A stretch of 14,651 nt of DNA. Origin: Burkholderiales bacterium (GTDB lineage Bacteria; Pseudomonadota; Gammaproteobacteria; Burkholderiales; Chitinimonadaceae). Under the pieces are notes generated by a model. That model was not told the origin of the DNA. It did no database searches and was given only the letters and a program-made list of their open reading frames with translations. This document shows, in pieces, positions 1 to 5,593 of the stretch (the first letter of the stretch is position 1; each line of letters opens with the position of its first letter). The translations under genes were made by a program, and so were the position numbers. The stretch is from NCBI GenBank assembly GCA_019234745.1, contig JAFAKZ010000354.1:1-14651 (forward strand), given 5' to 3'.

Positions 1-767
1 GCCTTGCTCATATCGGCCGTGGCCTGCGCGTGCGCGTGGATCGCACTATTGGCCTGGTGCATCAGATCGCTGTCGCGTGGCGCAAAACACTGCTTGATGC
101 CGGCAACCACCGTGCAACGGTCCGTATCCTGCTGCAACGCCGTCTCGCGACCGTCCCACATCACGGCAGCGAGGAACTTCACATTGGTCGTGGGCAGCGG
201 GCGCCGGAACATCGACAGTTCGCGGGCGCTGGCGTAGCCATAGGGGTCGTCGACAGCCGCCAGGTCGAATTCGGCATTGGCCTGCATGGGCAGGCCGATG
301 CGGATGACGCCACGGTTGAGCAGCATGCTGAAGGCGGCCAGCCGCTTGTCTGGCGTAGAGATGTCGGCGTCGGGCCGGTTGGCACCGTCGACCAGGGCAA
401 AAATGGGGTCGCTGCCCTGGGTCTGGGTGTACAGGTCCTGCAGTGCATCAGGGCGTATCGTCCAGCCCTCATCCGCGCGGTGGCAGCTTGCGCAGGAGCG
501 GCCGTTGCCAAAAGGGCGGAAGAAGGGATTGTGCTGGTCTATCGTCCCCGTTGTGCTGAACGTCATGGCGACGCCCTGCTCGTCCGGGATGCGCAGCGCG
601 CCAGGGGGATCGTCCGGTGCGCTCGCGTGTGACACCTGCCGCGCCGTCGGCGCGAGCGCATGCCTGGCGCTATTGTCGAGCGGCTGCGCCGTATTCGCCG
701 TGCTGCCCCCAGTATCGCAGGCAGCAAGCAGCAGCGCTCCAGCCAGTGCAACGATCAGGGATCGCAT
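1..767 (-). CDS. c-type cytochrome lipoprotein, cytochrome c peroxidase/MauG-like (3' end outside window)
   Basis: The frame is open from the ATG at 767 to the window edge, giving the first 255 residues. The start follows a GAGG about 8 nt upstream. Residues 1-17 form a lipoprotein signal ending in LLLAAC, so Cys17 is the likely lipidated residue and the protein is probably envelope-anchored. A CASCH haem c motif lies at residues 92-96, after a GNGRSC stretch. Downstream come MFRRPLPTTNVKFLAAVMWDGRE and a Cys-containing stretch near QCFAP; the FLAAVMWDGRE-type segment is what I associate with di-haem peroxidase (CCP/MauG) relatives. A second CxxCH would be expected beyond the edge and cannot be checked. 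It is seen to be a lipoprotein with one haem c site; a peroxidase-like electron-transfer role is inferred. A mono-haem or triheme cytochrome is the alternative. It is transcribed away from the NTF2 gene and separated from it by 344 bp, so it probably has its own promoter. Confidence 0.8.
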   Translation of the reverse strand, partial: MRSLIVALAGALLLAACDTGGSTANTAQPLDNSARHALAPTARQVSHASAPDDPPGALRIPDEQGVAMTFSTTGTIDQHNPFFRPFGNGRSCASCHRADEGWTIRPDALQDLYTQTQGSDPIFALVDGANRPDADISTPDKRLAAFSMLLNRGVIRIGLPMQANAEFDLAAVDDPYGYASARELSMFRRPLPTTNVKFLAAVMWDGRETALQQDTDRCTVVAGIKQCFAPRDSDLMHQANSAIHAHAQATADMSK

Positions 768-832
768 CGACCCCACCTCAACGGCATGCATACGTCACCT
801 CACACAAAGAGTGGTGCACATGAGAATAATGC

Positions 833-849
833 TATATGCATATATATGC
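833..849. promoter_or_regulatory. two overlapping perfect AT-rich palindromes, candidate operator
   Basis: TATATGCATATA (833-844) and GCATATATATGC (838-849) are both perfect 12-bp palindromes and share GCATATA. They lie 66-82 bp upstream of the cytochrome ATG, inside the AT-rich segment. Dyad symmetry at this distance is what an operator or activator site would look like, but no regulator can be assigned and AT-rich DNA produces such palindromes easily. Confidence 0.3.
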
Positions 850-1057
850 CATCAGAATATGACGAACGCGTGATTTTCCGTAAGAGAATATTATTTTTAT
901 GCCAATGTATTCTTGCTGAAATGCAGTGCCGAGGCCGTTGCGCGCGGTCGCGGGATTGATGCAATATTTCTGCAGGAGACGCGCCAAGCGCGGGAAGAAC
1001 ATCCGCCGCTTACGGTTCGGTGCACGAAAGCAAAGACATATCGGATTGCCAGCAGCC

Positions 1058-1084
1058 GTCGGGGCGGCCAGATGCCACCCCGAC
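1058..1084 (-). terminator. terminator-like GC hairpin after the NTF2/GlcG unit
   Basis: The arms 1058-1068 and 1074-1084 pair over 11 bp with a single G-U-type mismatch around a 5-nt loop. The hairpin starts 28 nt after the stop of the NTF2-like gene. No U-run follows in the transcript, so it is either a non-canonical terminator or an mRNA 3'-end stabiliser. Confidence 0.45.
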
Positions 1085-1111
1085 ACGGCGTAACCCACCA
1101 TGCCTTGCAGG

Positions 1112-1570
1112 CTATGGCAGCGGTGACAGATGGGCGTGGCGCAATTGCCAGCCACCGTCGGCTGATACCCAGACCAGGGTAAACAGGGCCCGCGCGTTGG
1201 CCGGGGCCGCGCCGGGCGCCGTCACACCGCCCACACGCACACCGGTAACGACTGCCGTGTTGCCGAAGGTGCTGGCCTGCACTTCCTCGGCGTGGAAGGC
1301 TATGTGTGCCGGGCTGGCAAACAGCCCGCGGAAAGCATCGCCGTTGAGGTGGTGGCGCGCGCCTTGCGTATCAATCTCGTCGAAGCCGTCTGCCGGCACG
1401 TATTGCAATACGCAGGCGTTGCGGGCGCTCATCTTGGCGTACAGATCAACGGTCGCTGCGGCCGGTTCGTGTGCGTTTGTGCAATCCGTCGCGCTGGCAG
1501 TCACAGCCAGCCCCACCAGGATCGCAGCGGCCGCCAGGAGGCGGGCGAAGATGGACGTCATCCAATGCAT
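1112..1570 (-). CDS. exported NTF2-like (SnoaL/DUF4440-type) protein
   Basis: This encodes 152 residues. An N-terminal hydrophobic stretch (about residues 8-27, ARLLAAAAILVGLAVTASA) is a clear Sec signal peptide with AxA-type cleavage near residue 27. The mature part has the pattern of a single cone-shaped NTF2-like domain: an early helix with VDLYAKMSARNA, a mid-domain GDAFRGLFASPAHIAF and a C-terminal strand pair ending RALFTLVWVSADGGWQLRHAH. Members of this fold bind or convert small molecules, and many are annotated DUF4440/SnoaL; the ligand is unknown. Two cysteines (near residues 30 and 53) could form a disulfide after export. A GGGGAGA ribosome site precedes the ATG. It follows the GlcG-like gene by 18 bp and is almost certainly co-transcribed with it, which suggests an envelope-side partner. 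Confidence 0.8.
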   Translation of the reverse strand: MHWMTSIFARLLAAAAILVGLAVTASATDCTNAHEPAAATVDLYAKMSARNACVLQYVPADGFDEIDTQGARHHLNGDAFRGLFASPAHIAFHAEEVQASTFGNTAVVTGVRVGGVTAPGAAPANARALFTLVWVSADGGWQLRHAHLSPLP

Positions 1571-1588
1571 GGCCGTCTCCCCTCTCGC

Positions 1589-2035
1589 TCAGCTCGCCAC
1601 ATCGAAGCCGATTTGCTTCAAGGCAACCTGGCCCGCCTGCTTGTCCTGGTCGGCCGTCCCACCCGAGATGCCGATGCCACCGATGACGCGGCCGTTCTCG
1701 ACGATGGGCAGGCCGCCGCCCACGGCCACCAGGCGTGGGCGGTGCGCCAACTGCGCCACCTTCGGGTTGCCCAGGATGATGTCCGCCCACATGTCGGTGG
1801 CAATGCCGAAGGAGGCAGCCGTCCAGGCCTTGTCGATGGCAACGTCGACCGTCAGGAAGGGACAGTTGTCGGTGCGCTCGAAGGCGCGCAGGTTGCCGGC
1901 TGCATCGGTCACGGCGATGGCTGCTTCGAAGCCGATGTCACGCGCGGCAGCGCGGGCCGATTCGATCAGTACATTGGCGGCCTCAAGGCTGATATGGGCG
2001 GCGGGAATGCTGCGTTGTGCGATGGTCATGGTCAT
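1589..2035 (-). CDS. GlcG/HbpS family (DUF336) protein
   Basis: This protein of about 148 residues fits the usual family length. It shows the family pattern of an N-terminal helix (LEAANVLIESARAAA), the strand AIAVTDAAGNLRAFERTDN, then KAWTAASFGIATD and the C-terminal VAVGGGLPIVENGRVIGGIGISGGTADQDKQAG. HbpS-type members bind haem; GlcG-type members sit in glycolate and other catabolic operons with no agreed activity. It has no signal peptide, so it should be cytosolic. The coding region opens with three in-frame ATGs (2041, 2035, 2029) in ATGACC repeats. The upstream GGAG is only 2 nt from the first ATG but 8 nt from the second, so I chose 2035. It heads the two-gene unit with the NTF2-like gene and is divergent from a LysR gene that probably regulates it. 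Confidence 0.87.
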   Translation of the reverse strand: MTMTIAQRSIPAAHISLEAANVLIESARAAARDIGFEAAIAVTDAAGNLRAFERTDNCPFLTVDVAIDKAWTAASFGIATDMWADIILGNPKVAQLAHRPRLVAVGGGLPIVENGRVIGGIGISGGTADQDKQAGQVALKQIGFDVAS

Positions 2036-2076
2036 GGTCATTTCTCCAGTCAGTCAGGGAATCACGCCGTAGCGGC

Positions 2077-2108
2077 TTGACATGGAGGGCAATTTATTGG
2101 TTTAACCA
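2077..2108 (+). promoter_or_regulatory. candidate LysR-gene promoter with embedded dyad
   Basis: A perfect TTGACA (2077-2082) is followed after 18 bp by TTTAAC (2101-2106), a fair -10, about 40 nt before the ATG at 2147. TGGTT-T-AACCA (2098-2108), a perfect 11-bp inverted repeat, covers the -10. ATTGG (2096-2100) is mirrored again by CCAAT (2124-2128). The region lies between divergent genes, where LysR proteins usually bind and repress their own gene. Promoter assignment is by eye only. Confidence 0.4.
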
Positions 2109-2146
2109 TGAATTGATAAGTGACCAATGATTGCATTCACATTCAA

Positions 2147-3067
2147 ATGAAAATTGAAAATCTCTCCGACCTCGCCGTGCTTATCCACACAGCCAGGGCC
2201 GGCACGCTAAGCGCCGCCGCCCGCGCCCTGGGCGTGACGCCTGCAGCCGCGAGCGCATCGCTCAAGCGGCTGGAGGCGCAGCTCGGTACACGCCTGTTCG
2301 AGCGCTCGACGCGCGCCATGCGCCTGACGCAGCAGGGCCAGCTCATCCTGGACTACGCCACGAGGGCGTTCGAGTTGCTGGCGGAGGCGGAATCCCAGGT
2401 CGACGCGGACAAGGCCGCCCTGCAGGGAACGGTGCGTGTCGCCGCGCCCTCCGACCTCGCCAGGACCACACTGCTGCCATGGATTGGCGAGTTCCTGGCG
2501 CTGCACCCAGGGGTAAAGGTATCGTTGACGGTCAGCGACAGGCTGCTTGACGTCGTGCGCGACGAGGTGGACCTGGCTATCCGCTACGGCGAGCTGCGCG
2601 ATTCGCGTGTGGTGGCGCGCGTGCTGCTGCACTCCCGGCCGCTGCTGTGCGCAGCGCCCTCCTACCTGGCGCGCATGCCGCCGCTAACTCACCCATCCGA
2701 GCTGGCCGCACACAACTGCCTCGCTTTCCACCGCGGCGGCAAGCCTTTCCGCCAATGGCGCTTCCGCCAGAACGACACATGGGTAGAGGTGAATGTAGGG
2801 GGAGATCGCAGCGTGGACGACGCCTCGCTGGGCCGCGAATGGGCAGTTGCGGGCGCTGGCGTCATCCTGAAAACGGACGTCGACGTGCGTCACGACCTGC
2901 AAAGCGGTGCGCTGGTGCGGCTGTTGCCGAAGTGGGAGGCCGACCCCTACCCGCTGCATCTAGTTCTACCCAGCTCCCGCTTCATCCCCAATCGTGTGCG
3001 GCAGTTCGTGGACTTCCTGGTGCAGCGCTTCGCCCAGTTGGCTCAGGAAAACGAGCGCCTACCCTAG
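2147..3067 (+). CDS. LysR-family transcriptional regulator
   Basis: This encodes 306 residues, the standard LysR length. Residues 1-60 are a winged helix-turn-helix (LSDLAVLIHTARAGTLSAAARALGVTPAAASASLKRLEAQLGTRLFERSTR) and about 90-295 form the periplasmic-binding-protein-like effector domain (GTVRVAAPSDLART..., VSLTVSDRLLDVVRDEVDLAIRYGEL..., AGAGVILKTDVDV). The LAIRYGEL segment is typical of the CrgA/DsdC-like group common in proteobacteria. A GTG at 2120 would add nine residues; I prefer the ATG at 2147 because it places the HTH at the normal distance, although neither has a clear ribosome site. The gene is divergent from the GlcG/NTF2 pair (105 bp between starts), the usual arrangement for regulator and target. 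The inducer is unknown. Its stop overlaps the stop of the convergent HD gene. Confidence 0.93.
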   Translation: MKIENLSDLAVLIHTARAGTLSAAARALGVTPAAASASLKRLEAQLGTRLFERSTRAMRLTQQGQLILDYATRAFELLAEAESQVDADKAALQGTVRVAAPSDLARTTLLPWIGEFLALHPGVKVSLTVSDRLLDVVRDEVDLAIRYGELRDSRVVARVLLHSRPLLCAAPSYLARMPPLTHPSELAAHNCLAFHRGGKPFRQWRFRQNDTWVEVNVGGDRSVDDASLGREWAVAGAGVILKTDVDVRHDLQSGALVRLLPKWEADPYPLHLVLPSSRFIPNRVRQFVDFLVQRFAQLAQENERLP

Positions 3068-3912
3068 CCTCCGCGCGGCCCGGTCGCCGTGCCAAGCCGC
3101 CGATGCCAGCGGCACTCGCAATTCATCAACAGAAAGGGAAAGATAGGCTTTAGCAGCGCGAAGCGACTGTGCGGATGGCGCTTGGCCTCCGTGGCGACGG
3201 CGCCCAGAATGGCCGGCACGATGCCGTCGGCGGGGTGACGTGCGAAGACCTCGCGTGCGTCGCCGGCATCCAACTTCCAGCATTGCCCGACCACGTCCAC
3301 CAGCGGCGCCAGGCGGCCGAAATAGGCTTCCGCGCCCCAGTGCCTGGGTACGCGTGGGCGCGGGTTGATGGTAATGGCCTGCGCCGCAAGATCGATGCGG
3401 TAGGGCGACCAGCCCGCCTGCTCCAGGATGTGCCGAGCCAGGTTCGCGCCGCGCACGGTAAAGTCATTGCCGGGCAGCTCCGCCACGGCACGCGGAAAGA
3501 TGCCGACGTCGTGCAGCAGCATGGCGACGGCCAGCACCTCGCGGTCCATGGGCATGGCGTCGCTTTCCTGCCGATGCAGCAGGTCGGCGAAGTGGAAGGT
3601 GCGGTAGCTGTGATTGACGATCTCCCGCTCGCCTTCCGCGTATCGCTCCAGCTGTTTTATCGCCAGTTCGACTGCAGCTGTTTCAGGTAGGCCCTGCACG
3701 CCGACCGACGCTACCTCGGCTGCCGGAAACAGGCCGCGCGAAGACAGGATCCAGCGGATTTCGCCGGGCAGCTCCTCGAGGTAGGCCAGGTTCGCACTCA
3801 GCAGGTAGCCGACCTTCTGGCCAAGGCTCAAGGGCGGCCCGCCTAGTGCCGCCCAGGCATTGCTGCCGACGACGGTCGGATCATCCGATCCAGCTGGTAG
3901 CCGTGCTTCCAT
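3064..3912 (-). CDS. HD-domain protein resembling cyanamide hydratase
   Basis: This encodes 282 residues. The HD pattern is visible: His101 in VNHSYRTFHFADLL, His134-Asp135 in LAVAMLLHDVGIF and a likely fourth ligand at Asp206 in LAPLVDVVGQ. An NHS.RT..FA segment followed by LLHDVG is characteristic of the cyanamide hydratase (Ddi/Cah-type) branch of the HD superfamily, which hydrates a nitrile-like substrate using one metal ion. Other branch members have unknown substrates, so I infer hydrolase/hydratase chemistry, not cyanamide itself. About 90 residues precede the first His, forming an N-terminal extension with no motif I recognise. The ATG at 3912 has an AGGGGAG ribosome site and lies 20 bp after the reductase stop, so the two form an operon. 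The same frame stays open further upstream (to 4395) inside the reductase gene, but that part has no coding support. The stop codon overlaps that of the convergent LysR gene. Confidence 0.85.
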   Translation of the reverse strand: MEARLPAGSDDPTVVGSNAWAALGGPPLSLGQKVGYLLSANLAYLEELPGEIRWILSSRGLFPAAEVASVGVQGLPETAAVELAIKQLERYAEGEREIVNHSYRTFHFADLLHRQESDAMPMDREVLAVAMLLHDVGIFPRAVAELPGNDFTVRGANLARHILEQAGWSPYRIDLAAQAITINPRPRVPRHWGAEAYFGRLAPLVDVVGQCWKLDAGDAREVFARHPADGIVPAILGAVATEAKRHPHSRFALLKPIFPFLLMNCECRWHRRLGTATGPRGG

Positions 3913-3932
3913 TCCTGCTCCCCTCAGCAGTC

Positions 3933-4955
3933 TCAAGCGCGTGCCCGCTTGATCATTTCGCCGATCTTCCCCAAGCCGGCCGTCCCGGGCGCGGCCTCGA
4001 CCTCCTTGACGGCGCGGACGATGGCAGCATTCCACGGCGTCGCAATGCCGTGCTTCTGGCCTTCGCCCACCACACGGCCGTTCAGGTAAGCGACTTCCGT
4101 CGGCTCGCCGCGGTCCAGCGACTGCTGGCTGGACGACTTGTAGTTGCCGCTGCGCCGCGTGCGCAAGCGTAGGGCGATATCGAAAACGAAGCGCGGCACC
4201 TTGGTAGCCAAGCCAACGTTGATGCCGCCCAGCGTCATGGGCCGCGCCCCAGCCGCTACGGCCACGGCCAGCGCTTCGCGGAAGACCTCGCGGTAGGCAT
4301 TGCGAATAGTCGCGTGTTGCATCATGTCGCGCATCTGCATGCCGGAAATTACGCCCAGCGAGGTCATGGCGCAGTTCGCCACCAGCTTGTTCCACTTCAC
4401 CGACACCATGTCATCGTAGGTGTCGGTAGCGACAACCGCACTGAGTACGGCTGCCACCTTGCCGGCACGCGAACCCGGCCCTACCCGCCCGCGCGGCCAC
4501 GGCCCCAGGTGCAGGCCGCCGGGGCCGGAAAGCAGGCTGTGGCCCGGCGCAACGAGCGTGGCCGGGTAGTAGACCGCGCATTCGACCAGGCGCTCACCCA
4601 CGATGGGCAGCAGCTCGTCCCCCATCAGGCCATTGAAATAGGGCACGAAAATGCCGTCCGCCTTAAGTGCGGGCAACCATTTGCGCGTTACCTCGATGGC
4701 CGAAGCGCACTTGGTGGCGGCGATCAGCAAGTCGAAGGGCTCGTCCACCTCGTTCGGCGATACCAGTACATCCAGCGCCTGCTGCTGCGACGGCGCGTCG
4801 TAGGCATCCAGGCGGAACGGGTGCGCGCGGTAGTGCGCGCGCTTGCTTTCCGAGCTCGCGACGACGGAAACCAGATGGCCGGCCGCCGCTAGCCGCACGG
4901 CGCTGGCGATGCCAAGAGCACCCGCCCCGACGACGAGAATACGTTGTGATGTCAT
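3933..4955 (-). CDS. ketopantoate reductase (ApbA/PanE) family oxidoreductase
   Basis: This encodes 340 residues. The N-terminal Rossmann domain begins RILVVGAGALG (GxGxxG at residues 10-15, NADP-type). Mid-protein VKWNKLVANCAMTSLGVISG holds the catalytic-type Lys190 and Asn194. The C-terminal helical domain has the family signature SSSQQSLDRGEPTEVAYLNG with Glu287. These fit reduction of a 2-keto group to a 2-hydroxy acid or alcohol with NADPH. The context (an HxlR regulator and an HD hydratase, no pantothenate genes) argues for a catabolic or detoxifying paralogue rather than the pantothenate enzyme, so I give no symbol. A longer start at 4988 is possible, but the ATG at 4955 has GAAGGA at the right distance and begins immediately before the Rossmann strand. 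It is the first gene of the minus-strand pair; its start is 135 bp from the divergent HxlR start. Confidence 0.9.
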   Translation of the reverse strand: MTSQRILVVGAGALGIASAVRLAAAGHLVSVVASSESKRAHYRAHPFRLDAYDAPSQQQALDVLVSPNEVDEPFDLLIAATKCASAIEVTRKWLPALKADGIFVPYFNGLMGDELLPIVGERLVECAVYYPATLVAPGHSLLSGPGGLHLGPWPRGRVGPGSRAGKVAAVLSAVVATDTYDDMVSVKWNKLVANCAMTSLGVISGMQMRDMMQHATIRNAYREVFREALAVAVAAGARPMTLGGINVGLATKVPRFVFDIALRLRTRRSGNYKSSSQQSLDRGEPTEVAYLNGRVVGEGQKHGIATPWNAAIVRAVKEVEAAPGTAGLGKIGEMIKRARA

Positions 4956-5000
4956 GAAGATGTCCTTCTGCCGGATCGCGCCAATCACGCCGACCCGAAA

Positions 5001-5018
5001 GGTTTAAATTTGCAACCA
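5001..5018. promoter_or_regulatory. HxlR-region element 1 (dyad, direct-repeat copy)
   Basis: GGTTTAAATTTGCAACCA has outer arms GGTT and AACC separated by 9 bp. It matches 17 of 18 bases of the copy beginning at 5039, at a start-to-start distance of 38 bp. It lies between the two divergent genes and is nearer the reductase start. A repeated dyad between a regulator and its neighbour is most simply the HxlR operator; this is inference. Confidence 0.55.
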
Positions 5019-5036
5019 GTCGCCACTTTGGCATGG

Positions 5037-5057
5037 ATGGTTTAAAATTGCAACCAT
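5037..5057. promoter_or_regulatory. HxlR-region element 2 (dyad, direct-repeat copy)
   Basis: The site has perfect outer arms ATGGTT (5037-5042) and AACCAT (5052-5057) around a 9-bp spacer. TAAAAT (5043-5048) inside it is a 5/6 match to a -10 box and would put the start of the HxlR transcript about 35 nt before its GTG. No good -35 is at the expected spacing. Binding here would occlude that promoter, consistent with autoregulation. Confidence 0.55.
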
Positions 5058-5090
5058 TTACGCGGATCGGTATCGGGAAGGACAAGCAAG

Positions 5091-5531
5091 GTGAAGGGAC
5101 AAAAAACGAATTTGAACAATAACCACTGCGCCATGGCGCGGGCGCTCGACGTCATCGGCGACTGGTGGTCGCTGCTGATCGTGCGCGAGGCGCTCTACGG
5201 CCGGCGGCGTTTCAACGAGTTCCAGAAGAGCCTGGGCTTGGCCAAGAACATCCTGGCCAGCCGCCTGCGCAAGCTGGTCGACTGCGGCGTGATGGCGGCC
5301 GTGCCGGCGCCCGACCAGGCGGCGCACAAGGAATACCTGCTGACGGAGAAGGGCGAGCAGCTGCATGTGCTGATGGTCGCCCTCTATCAATGGGGCGAGG
5401 CCAACTGCTTCGCGCCGAACGAACGCCCTATCACGCTGGTCGATCGCGCCCATGGCGCGCCGCTGCAGCCGCTCCAGGTGAAGGCACAGGATGGGCGCAT
5501 CATCGGCCCCAAGGATATGCTGGCCGTTTAA
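5091..5531 (+). CDS. HxlR-family winged-helix regulator
   Basis: This encodes 146 residues. HxlR hallmarks are all present: Cys13 near the N-terminus (NNNHCAMARALDVIGDWWSLLIVREAL), the recognition helix region RRFNEFQKSLGLAKNILASRLRKLVDCGVM and the wing leading to KEYLLTEKGEQLHVLMVALYQWGE. Family members bind DNA as dimers; several sense aldehydes, quinones or oxidants through the N-terminal cysteine. Here Cys13, Cys65 and Cys106 are candidates. The C-terminal tail (about residues 105-146) is longer than in minimal members. The start is a GTG with GGGAAGGA (5075-5082) 8 nt upstream; no in-frame ATG gives the complete N-terminus. It is divergent from the reductase/HD pair, with two dyads between them, and so probably controls that pair and itself. 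Confidence 0.92.
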   Translation: MKGQKTNLNNNHCAMARALDVIGDWWSLLIVREALYGRRRFNEFQKSLGLAKNILASRLRKLVDCGVMAAVPAPDQAAHKEYLLTEKGEQLHVLMVALYQWGEANCFAPNERPITLVDRAHGAPLQPLQVKAQDGRIIGPKDMLAV

Positions 5532-5593
5532 GAAGGGTGTACGCCCAGATGCTAGCAGGTCACGCTCACGCGCATGCAAGCATCCTCATGACA
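5532..5593. other. 62-bp convergent spacer, weak hairpins only
   Basis: This separates the HxlR stop from the beta-helix stop. GATGCT (5548-5553) can pair with AGCATC (5579-5584) across a loop of 25 nt, and GGGTGTACGCCC near 5535 is a near-palindrome. Neither has a U-run in either direction. Some bidirectional termination is likely but not shown. Confidence 0.3.

Larger units (their letters stand above)
768..1111. other. 344-bp intergenic region with AT-rich promoter-like segment
   Basis: This region lies between the start of the cytochrome gene and the stop of the NTF2-like gene; both are on the minus strand. About 820-915 is strikingly AT-rich against the GC-rich surroundings and holds two palindromes (833-849). 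The NTF2-side end holds a strong hairpin (1058-1084). I see no convincing coding sequence. The only open frame of size reads across the hairpin and palindromes and looks like a shadow of the neighbouring gene. The AT-rich part most likely contains the cytochrome promoter, but I could not fix a -35/-10 pair with confidence. Confidence 0.6.

Noticed and set aside
832..1155. Minus-strand 107-residue frame containing a CHRCH haem c-like motif
   Set aside because: It overlaps the end of the NTF2-like gene in a shifted frame and crosses a hairpin and the palindromes. It has no signal peptide or ribosome site, and a CxxCH arises easily by chance.
1020..2072. Plus-strand 350-residue frame antisense to the GlcG and NTF2 genes
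   Set aside because: It has low-complexity Ala/Arg/Pro composition typical of the antisense of GC-rich genes. The minus-strand genes have recognisable domains.
2120..2146. GTG start for the LysR gene
   Set aside because: It adds nine residues not expected before the helix-turn-helix and has no ribosome site. The ATG at 2147 gives standard spacing.
3913..4395. Upstream extension of the HD-protein frame (about 160 extra residues)
   Set aside because: It lies wholly inside the reductase gene in another frame. The reductase has clear family motifs there, and the HD gene has its own ribosome site and ATG at 3912.
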